From Mediterraneibacter butyricigenes (GTDB lineage: Bacteria; Bacillota; Clostridia; Lachnospirales; Lachnospiraceae): a stretch of 64,000 bases of DNA. The stretch spans positions 1,178,001 to 1,242,000 of the forward strand of contig NZ_BHGK01000001.1 of NCBI RefSeq assembly GCF_003574295.1, given 5' to 3'. Below are positions 62,837 through 64,000 of this stretch, one piece after another (within the stretch, counting starts at the first letter, position 1; every line of letters starts with the position of its first letter). The notes under the pieces were generated by a model. That model searched no databases, had not been told where the DNA came from, and saw only the letters and a program-made list of their open reading frames with translations. Made by a program: the position numbers and the translations under genes.

Positions 62837-64000
62837 TTACACACCCGAAACTTCCGTCACAATCTTCTGAAAATATTTTTTCAGGTTTTTCGTAATCGCC
62901 TCTCGGATTTCGTCTTCATCTTTTTGCTCTACCGTCTCCATCAATTCGTAATCTTCGATCAACATGGTGCTGATATACCCCAGGATCTCATTGTTGATCT
63001 GCAAATGCTCATCCACGGGAACCAGCATCACAAATACCGCTGAAATTCCTTTCATATAGGGATCTGTAAATCGGATATCTTCCGGTTTCATAGAATCGTT
63101 GGGTCCGTGTTTCATTTCCTCAAAGTCTGTGTTTGCACGTTTCGTTTCTTCGAACGCTTCCCTTGCACGTTCTGCGCTCGTGAATTCCGTCTTTTCACAT
63201 TTTCCCGGCAGGCAGACTGCAAGGGTCGGCCTTACCACGCCTTCTGACCGGTTATGCAAGAGTGCAAAGCCAAACTCTGCGTAAACCTGAGTTGCGATTT
63301 CTTCCCGCCGCATAATATCCGCATAGATTTTTTCCTGGCGATCCTGGTAAGGGGAACATCGTTTTGCAATCTGTTCTACCAACTGTTGGAATCCGATTGC
63401 ACTGTCTTCTTCATAAATATCCAGATGCTCAATTACGGTTCGAATCTGGACTGCAATCTGATGGATCCTTGTCAGTTCATCGGAAAAAGTTTCTTCTTCC
63501 TTCTTCGCCGGCATCCGCTCATACTGATAGACCATCCGCCGAATCCGTTCCATATCCGTTTCATTTAAAAGCGGACTCACATCGATCACCGGAATTTCTG
63601 ATTTTTCCATTGGAATACTGGTGATAAAGAAATCGGTATTACTCACGATATATGGGGTAATATCATTTTTCCCATAGGTTGAGATCCGCACCCGATCCCC
63701 GAACTGCTTCTCCAGCTTTGAAGACATCAGGCGTGAAATACCGATTCCACTGGAACACACCACGCCGATCTCCACTCTTCGGATCTGTTCTTTCTGTCCT
63801 TCCAGCCGCACCAGTGCTGCGCCGAAATGCACCGTCAGAAATCCGATTTCTTCTTCCGGAACCGGACAGTTCAACTTTTCACCTAATACATTTCCCACCC
63901 GGACACATTTTTCAAAAAGATCCGGGTATTCTTTCTTTATATCATCCAACACCGGATTCTGAATCTGCATGTTATGTTTTAACCGCACAAAAGTGGGCTG
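62837..64000 (-). CDS. MtlR-like PRD/PTS transcriptional activator (5' end beyond window)
   Basis: At least 388 residues; the frame is open to the right edge, so the N-terminal HTH and first PRD lie outside. Visible are the end of a PRD with EEEIGFLTVHFGAALVRLEG, an EIIB-like domain with a phosphorylatable Cys (IGVVCSSGIGISRLMSSKLE), and a C-terminal EIIA-like domain. Size and order match MtlR, the mannitol operon activator. It lies upstream of the EIIA and dehydrogenase genes on the same strand. Confidence 0.87.
   Translation of the reverse strand, partial: QPTFVRLKHNMQIQNPVLDDIKKEYPDLFEKCVRVGNVLGEKLNCPVPEEEIGFLTVHFGAALVRLEGQKEQIRRVEIGVVCSSGIGISRLMSSKLEKQFGDRVRISTYGKNDITPYIVSNTDFFITSIPMEKSEIPVIDVSPLLNETDMERIRRMVYQYERMPAKKEEETFSDELTRIHQIAVQIRTVIEHLDIYEEDSAIGFQQLVEQIAKRCSPYQDRQEKIYADIMRREEIATQVYAEFGFALLHNRSEGVVRPTLAVCLPGKCEKTEFTSAERAREAFEETKRANTDFEEMKHGPNDSMKPEDIRFTDPYMKGISAVFVMLVPVDEHLQINNEILGYISTMLIEDYELMETVEQKDEDEIREAITKNLKKYFQKIVTEVSGV

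Noticed and set aside
1-64000. CRISPR array, prophage or insertion sequence
   Set aside because: No regularly spaced identical repeats with unique spacers, no cas genes, no phage structural genes and no transposase were seen; the repeats found are short and intergenic.

Overview
The window looks like a chromosomal segment of an anaerobic Clostridia bacterium, most likely family Lachnospiraceae. Support comes from the gene content: a single S10-spc-alpha ribosomal superoperon, a C-minus S4 with zinc forms of S14 and L36, an L17 enlarged by an insertion, a KOW protein next to adk, a selD/yedF cluster, and DUF4317 and GldA/F/G-like ABC genes. I cannot fix the genus from sequence alone. Most genes lie on the minus strand, so operons generally read from high to low coordinates.

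Layout. 1-8.5 kb: proC, an SfsA-MutY fusion, a polar amino-acid ABC transporter whose binding protein appears circularly permuted, uppP with a HAD phosphatase, and a divergent SleB-like cell-wall hydrolase. 8.6-20.7 kb: an AT-rich accessory island with a nine-gene leftward operon and its PRD/PTS regulator. The operon encodes two D-2-hydroxyacid dehydrogenases, a 3-hydroxyisobutyrate-dehydrogenase-type reductase, a class II aldolase, a glycyl radical enzyme and its activase, and an ascorbate-type PTS. The usual ascorbate catabolic enzymes are absent, so this looks like a radical-dependent catabolic route for an unidentified PTS substrate. 21.1-37.6 kb: the S10-spc-alpha operon with secY, adk, infA and rpoA, a structured leader and a clear promoter. 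map is missing from its usual place, and three spacers carry a shared repeat.

37.6-41.5 kb: a selenium-handling cluster (yedF, selD, a cysteine-desulfurase-like protein and a DUF3343 protein) without selA or selB. 41.7-49.9 kb: an rRNA-methyltransferase-like gene; a sirtuin, Gfo/Idh-HD fusion, HAD phosphatase and nicotinamidase-like gene set that may concern NAD turnover; tRNA-Leu(CAG); small conserved genes and a GNAT. 50-56 kb: a DnaJ-like protein, a zinc-ribbon membrane protein, and a GldA/F/G-like ABC system with a DUF4340 protein. 56-59.5 kb: a radical SAM/SPASM protein, a TetR regulator, an unassigned structured small RNA with its own promoter, and a diverged 3-hydroxyacyl-CoA dehydrogenase homologue. 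59.8-64 kb: a polyol-type PTS operon (dehydrogenase, EIIA, MtlR-like regulator running off the edge) interrupted by an oppositely oriented MNT-HEPN pair.

The observations I rate highest are the glycyl-radical island with its perfect 11-bp inverted repeat, the permuted binding protein, the 58.3 kb small RNA, and a dispersed intergenic element found three times between convergent genes, with compensatory changes in one stem.
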